From contig MU004235.1 of NCBI GenBank assembly GCA_010405405.1, forward strand, positions 1,440,538-1,504,537: a stretch of 64,000 nt of DNA, in the 5' to 3' direction. Made by a program: the position numbers and the translations under genes. Origin of the DNA: Microthyrium microscopicum. Its lineage: Eukaryota; Ascomycota; Dothideomycetes; Microthyriales; Microthyriaceae. The notes under the pieces were generated by a model. It ran no database searches, was not told the DNA's origin, and saw only the letters and a program-made list of their open reading frames with translations. This document shows, in pieces, positions 62,185-64,000 of the stretch (position 1 is its first letter; every line of letters starts with the position of its first letter).

Positions 62185-64000
62185 ATGGACCAACCTGTAA
62201 GTACTACATCCGCCTCACATGCCCGCCCACCAATTACAGCAAGCGCCTTCCTTTATTCCCTCAACTCCCTTCGCCTTGATGAACTTCACTTGACACTTTA
62301 ACTTGCATTATTCCACGCCCCTCCTCCAGCCTACACACCTCTTACACTCCCATCTCCCACCACTAATCCCTTTGATAATTCTCAACCCTCTAACCCATTC
62401 TTCCAGACCACCACCAAAAACCCAGACTCATTAGCAGAGAATCTGGCAGCAGTGAACTTAGCGGTTCAACCACCTACTGAGAATTTGAAGATGGATAGAC
62501 CGACTCCGACATTCCTCACTTTGCCGCCCGAGATTCGGCTGCAGATTTATGAGTGTTGTTTTGAGGCTTGTGGGGATGCGACGATGGTGTTGAAGCAGGT
62601 ATGTTCTAGTGAGGTTGTTGGAGGACTGAGTTGCTTGTCTGCGCCAGTGGCGTTGATGGGGAGTTCAGTGTATCAGTGGATGTTGGAAAGGTGGTGGTCT
62701 TGAGAGGGATATGTGCTAATGGGGTTGTAGCAAATTGAGCATGCTGATCCGGACATCGACACTGATAGTCCTGTTGACGATGAAGAGGATGACGGTGGTG
62801 AAGATGACGAAGAGCGCGATGAAGATGATGAGGACGGTGAGGGTGAGGATGACGATGAGGACGAAGAGGTGAGTTTCTACCCAACAGCAATTCTTGGGAA
62901 GTCCATGAAGTGTTTTGTCAACTACAGCGCTTCATGGGAATTTCAGCGTTTCATGCTCACTTGCACGTCTCATAGAGTTGATGGCTAACAAGAATTCAGG
63001 ACGACGAAGAAGAAGATGACGTCCAGCTTGACACTAACGGAGCTATCATCACTGATGCCGGACATGGCGCCAATGTTACCTCGAACTCTGCTCCTGTTGT
63101 CACTGAGATTCGACTCGACGATGAAGACGACGAGAGTGCTGATGAAGGTGGCGCTGGACAAGCTACCGCCACTCCTGCGATGATAGTTACCAATGTCTTC
63201 GCCGGTGATGCTGCCGAGGCGGATGAAGATGACGACGAAGATGACGGTGAAGATGATGATGACGGCGAAGAGGACGACGAGAATGCAGAGGACGAAGATG
63301 CCTCTGAGGACGCAGATATGGACGATGGTCCTCCACTGGCTCCAGAACCCGACATTGACGGAATGAAAGCCATCCTCGAGCGTCGCCCAGATCACCCAGG
63401 TCGCCAAACTCAATATCGCCACATGTTCGGCATTATGCAACTCTCTCATGCACCACCACCTCTGGCTCTACTTCAGACGAACAAGCAAGTCTACGATGAA
63501 TGCATCCACCACTACTATGGTAAGGAAGTGTTCTAGTTGTGATCTTAGTTCCTACTAACAAATCCCAGGAAAAGCGGCACTCTACTGGGACGTCACCGCC
63601 TCATTCGCCCACGAATCATTCTTCCGCGAAATGCTCGAGCACTTGCTCTCCAACACCAACGGTCCTCTTCTCCAGATCCGCCGCATCTTTCTCCGCTTCG
63701 TATGGGACTCTGAACTCATGCCACACTACCCATCCGGCCCAGTCATCGAGGCCGCTATTCTACCAGACCGCATCAACCAGATGGAGTCTCTCCTCAACGC
63801 TATGCCAAAACTCGAGAGAATCCAGCTGAACTATCATGACACCACTAACTCGACTCCTGGCGCTATAGAATTGCTATCCACGGTCGTCGAGAAGTTGGTT
63901 ATGGTCACCGCCAACAACATCTCGGGTCTTGCCGTGGATCTGGACACGAAGACATTCTTCCCTGAGACTGGTGTCGATCTTGCTGAGGGTTCGTTGTTGA
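62185..64000 (+). CDS. acidic F-box/2EXR-like protein (3' end outside window)
   Basis: Exons seen: 62185-62196 (12 nt, MDQP), 62407-62598, 62731-62868, 63000-63519, and 63569 to beyond 64000. The N-terminal motif FLTLPPEIRLQIYECCF is the F-box/2EXR-like start common in many uncharacterised Pezizomycotina proteins. It is interrupted by two very acidic stretches of Asp/Glu (exon 3 nearly whole, and DEDDDEDDGEDDDDGEEDDE in exon 4), after which the family pattern resumes (PPPLALLQTNKQVYDECIHH, YWDVTASFAHESFFREM). Exons 3 and 4 are phase-consistent and their acidic composition continues across the intron. Function unknown; the acidic insertion is unusual. Confidence 0.8.

Overview
The window is nuclear DNA of a filamentous ascomycete (Pezizomycotina). 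Evidence for this: genes split by short GT-AG introns of about 47-60 bases with CTAAC/CTRAY-type branch sites; a HET-domain protein, a DUF1996-WSC protein and a Zn2Cys6 factor, which are typical of this group; pyrimidine-rich leaders before start codons; and no operons. I cannot fix the class from sequence alone. Most exon borders below were placed by hand from splice signals plus reading-frame continuity.

Layout. 1-1700 is the 3' part of the XPF/Rad1 repair nuclease gene. 1.7-11.9 kb is gene-poor and the strangest part of the window. It holds old diverged repeats (2.0-3.0 kb), a tandem duplication (5.77-6.14 kb), and several arrays of a 16-nt palindrome repeated with a 19-nt period. It also has two or three related TATA-plus-pyrimidine-tract cassettes, one of which ends in four consecutive hairpins and a T10 run, and a five-exon small gene of unknown function whose two long introns carry the palindromes. 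From 11.9 kb the window is ordinary and dense: V-ATPase subunit f, ELP3, succinyl-CoA ligase alpha, a HET protein, AP-2 mu, an unknown multi-pass membrane protein, COQ8, NTA1-type amidase, eL39, a DUF1996-WSC secreted protein, an unknown probably mitochondrial protein, and eIF1A.

About 31.9-43.4 kb is an accessory-looking stretch with long AT-rich gaps: a secreted Pro/Ala-rich protein, a Cys-rich single-pass surface protein, a Zn2Cys6 regulator and a Dal5-type transporter. From 43.4 kb housekeeping genes return: NDUFA12, GID9/FYV10, BMT5, BRE1, a membrane-anchored GH3 beta-glucosidase and INO80. The window ends inside a gene for an acidic F-box/2EXR-like protein.

The genes are not a pathway. 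Mitochondrial functions (SCS alpha, COQ8, NDUFA12), ubiquitin ligases (GID9, BRE1) and translation factors (ELP3, eL39, eIF1A, BMT5) are simply interspersed. I saw no transposase, reverse transcriptase, capsid or CRISPR sequence and no convincing tRNA. The best candidate for something undescribed is the 4.9-10.4 kb block with its 19-nt-period palindromes and structured-RNA cassettes.
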